Source of the DNA: Lewinellaceae bacterium | GTDB taxonomy: Bacteria > Bacteroidota > Bacteroidia > Chitinophagales > Saprospiraceae | Reading direction: 5' to 3' | DNA length: 64,000 nucleotides | NCBI GenBank assembly: GCA_016710765.1 | Contig: JADJUJ010000021.1 | Coordinates: 1-64,000 of the forward strand | Part shown: in pieces, positions 62,834-64,000 of the stretch | How the letters are laid out: each line of letters opens with the position of its first letter | Position numbering within the stretch: the stretch's first letter is position 1 | Translations under genes and position numbers: made by a program | The notes under the pieces: model-generated | Databases searched by the model: none | Told to the model about the DNA's origin: nothing | Seen by the model: the letters and a program-made list of their open reading frames with translations, nothing else

Positions 62834-64000
62834 ATGGCTTACGAATTTAAACTACCCTCAATGGGTGACGGCGTCACCGGAAAAGTCTTGGATATTCTGG
62901 TGAATAAAGGCGACACAGTCAGCAAGGAACAGATTGTTATGGTGGTGGGCACCGACAAGGTCGATGCCGAGATCCCCGTGGATGCCGCCGGTGTGGTTCA
63001 AGAAATTTTGGTAAAAAAAGGCGACGACATTACAGAAGGCACGCTGCTCTTTAGAATTGAAAGTGAAAGTGCACAAGCCCCTGCCGCTGCTCCGGTGGCT
63101 GCTGCTGCACCCAGTACCGTTGCTCCTAATTCCTCTACAACTATGCAATACGAATACAAACTGCCCTCACTCGGTGATGGTGTTAGTGGAAAAGTAACAG
63201 AAATATTGGTTCAGCCCGGCGATGTGCTCAGCAAAGAGCAAATTGTCATTGTTGTTGGTACCGATAAAGTTGACGCCGAAATGCCCATCGACAGGGAAGG
63301 TACCGTTGAGGAAGTTCTGGTCAAAAAGGGGGATGAGGTGACAGAAGGCACAGCAGTACTCCGCCTGAAAACCAGCGGTGCCAATGCCGCCGCTCCGGTA
63401 AGCGCTCCAGCAGCGCCGGCGCCAGTGGCTGCTGCACCGGTAAGCGAATCCCCTGCGGCTCCAACCACACCCAGTGCTGCTTCTGGCGCCAGCGCCAGTT
63501 CAGGTGCACGCATCAGTCCGCTTGCCCGCAAGCGCGCCAAAGAACTGGGCATCAACCTCTCCGACGTTCGTCCGGCCGATGGCGCCAGCCGCATTTCCTA
63601 CAAAGACGTATTGGATTTTGTAAAAAAACGCATGGATACCGGTGGCGGTAGCTCGGCTGGCAGCGCAGGTCCTGGTGCAAAACCCCTACCCAATTTTGAA
63701 AAATTTGGCCCTGTAGAACGCGTGGAGCAAAGCCGAATCGGTGTCATCACCGCCGACAATATGGTGTATGCCTTCAATGCTATTCCACACGCCTGGATAT
63801 CTGAAAAAGCAGACATTACAAGGTTGGAGGAACTTCGCCAACAATACAAAGACCAGGTGAAGGCCGCTGGCGGCAGCCTGACTACTACGGCCATTCTCAC
63901 CAAGGCTATTGCTGCCATGTTGCGCAAGATGCCCCAGTTCAACGCCAGTTACGACCTGGAAAAACGGGAGGTGATTTATAAAAAATATTACAACATCGGT
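62834..64000 (+). CDS. Dihydrolipoamide acyltransferase E2, partial (runs off window)
   Basis: The first 389 residues of an E2 acyltransferase; no stop occurs before the window ends. Two lipoyl domains (residues about 2-80 and 102-180) both carry the modified lysine in GTDKVDAE. Ala/Pro-rich linkers follow. The peripheral subunit-binding domain is at about 219-258 (ISPLARKRAKELGINLSDVRP), and the catalytic domain begins near 300 (MVYAFNAIPHAWI). It is intact so far and could serve the fused E1 at 47092 or AceE at 54411. Which substrate it handles cannot be decided from this part. Confidence 0.9.
   Translation, partial: MAYEFKLPSMGDGVTGKVLDILVNKGDTVSKEQIVMVVGTDKVDAEIPVDAAGVVQEILVKKGDDITEGTLLFRIESESAQAPAAAPVAAAAPSTVAPNSSTTMQYEYKLPSLGDGVSGKVTEILVQPGDVLSKEQIVIVVGTDKVDAEMPIDREGTVEEVLVKKGDEVTEGTAVLRLKTSGANAAAPVSAPAAPAPVAAAPVSESPAAPTTPSAASGASASSGARISPLARKRAKELGINLSDVRPADGASRISYKDVLDFVKKRMDTGGGSSAGSAGPGAKPLPNFEKFGPVERVEQSRIGVITADNMVYAFNAIPHAWISEKADITRLEELRQQYKDQVKAAGGSLTTTAILTKAIAAMLRKMPQFNASYDLEKREVIYKKYYNIG

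Overview
The window looks like chromosomal DNA of a member of the phylum Bacteroidota, most likely a Saprospiria-type bacterium (Lewinella/Haliscomenobacter relatives). Evidence: two proteins with type IX secretion (T9SS) C-terminal sorting domains, one of them a giant SprB-repeat adhesin; outer-membrane style beta-barrel and many lipoproteins with SPII lipoboxes; near absence of Shine-Dalgarno sequences; several TAnnTTTG (-7) promoter-like sites before genes; DUF4252, choice-of-anchor L, CRTAC1/UnbV and DUF5995 families typical of this phylum. The taxon is inferred from gene content only. No rRNA, tRNA, CRISPR array, prophage or conventional transposase was seen.

Layout. 0-3 kb: an aminotransferase, prephenate dehydrogenase and an rRNA pseudouridine synthase in an overlapping operon. 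2.7-15 kb: SRPBCC, CBS and proC genes, a lipoprotein isoaspartyl peptidase, a T9SS-secreted VCBS/UnbV protein, a membrane protein, valS, an AIM24-like protein, a beta-barrel protein and yajC. 15-23 kb: an inactive/active pair of M16 peptidases separated by a palindromic repeat, a YkuK-like protein, a 161-bp MITE-like element, a thioesterase-fold protein and sppA. 23-28.5 kb: an 1804-residue SprB-type adhesin. 28.5-37.4 kb: small proteins, a Gfo/Idh/MocA oxidoreductase, a Pif1-like helicase, a DUF1028-TPR protein and a cytochrome c maturation cluster (ccsA/ccmF-like, YcxB-like, ccmE). 37.5-47 kb: a membrane-anchored receiver-AraC regulator with a 2H phosphoesterase and a DUF5995 gene, an aspartate aminotransferase, a BON-LysM protein, a CRTAC1 lipoprotein and a dihaem cytochrome c. 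47-57 kb: a fused alpha-beta 2-oxoacid dehydrogenase E1, a DksA/TraR-like protein, an ECF sigma/anti-sigma-like/DUF4252 pair, an ARPP-type lipoprotein and homodimeric pyruvate dehydrogenase E1 (aceE). 57-64 kb: an SGNH hydrolase, an ATP-cone/PD-(D/E)XK nuclease fused protein coupled to an L,D-transpeptidase, a coiled-coil protein, an AarF/UbiB kinase and the start of a dihydrolipoamide acyltransferase (E2) that runs off the window.

Two window-wide themes stand out. First, at least ten conserved genes carry about fifteen single-base frameshifts, mostly in short homopolymers; restoring one base gives full-length family members. This is most simply explained by uncorrected long-read errors, so I annotate those genes as single loci. 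Second, intergenic space holds several kinds of dispersed sequence: three copies of a roughly 180-224 bp element with CTGGACTTTAGCC-type inverted ends, all lying directly 3' of a stop codon in the same orientation; a 161-bp element with 27-bp terminal inverted repeats; and three GGAGATGGA-like or GGAGA purine tracts.

The best candidates for undescribed biology are the ATP-cone nuclease translationally coupled to an L,D-transpeptidase, the inner-membrane AraC regulator whose receiver domain has lost key residues, and the gene-3'-end palindromic element family.
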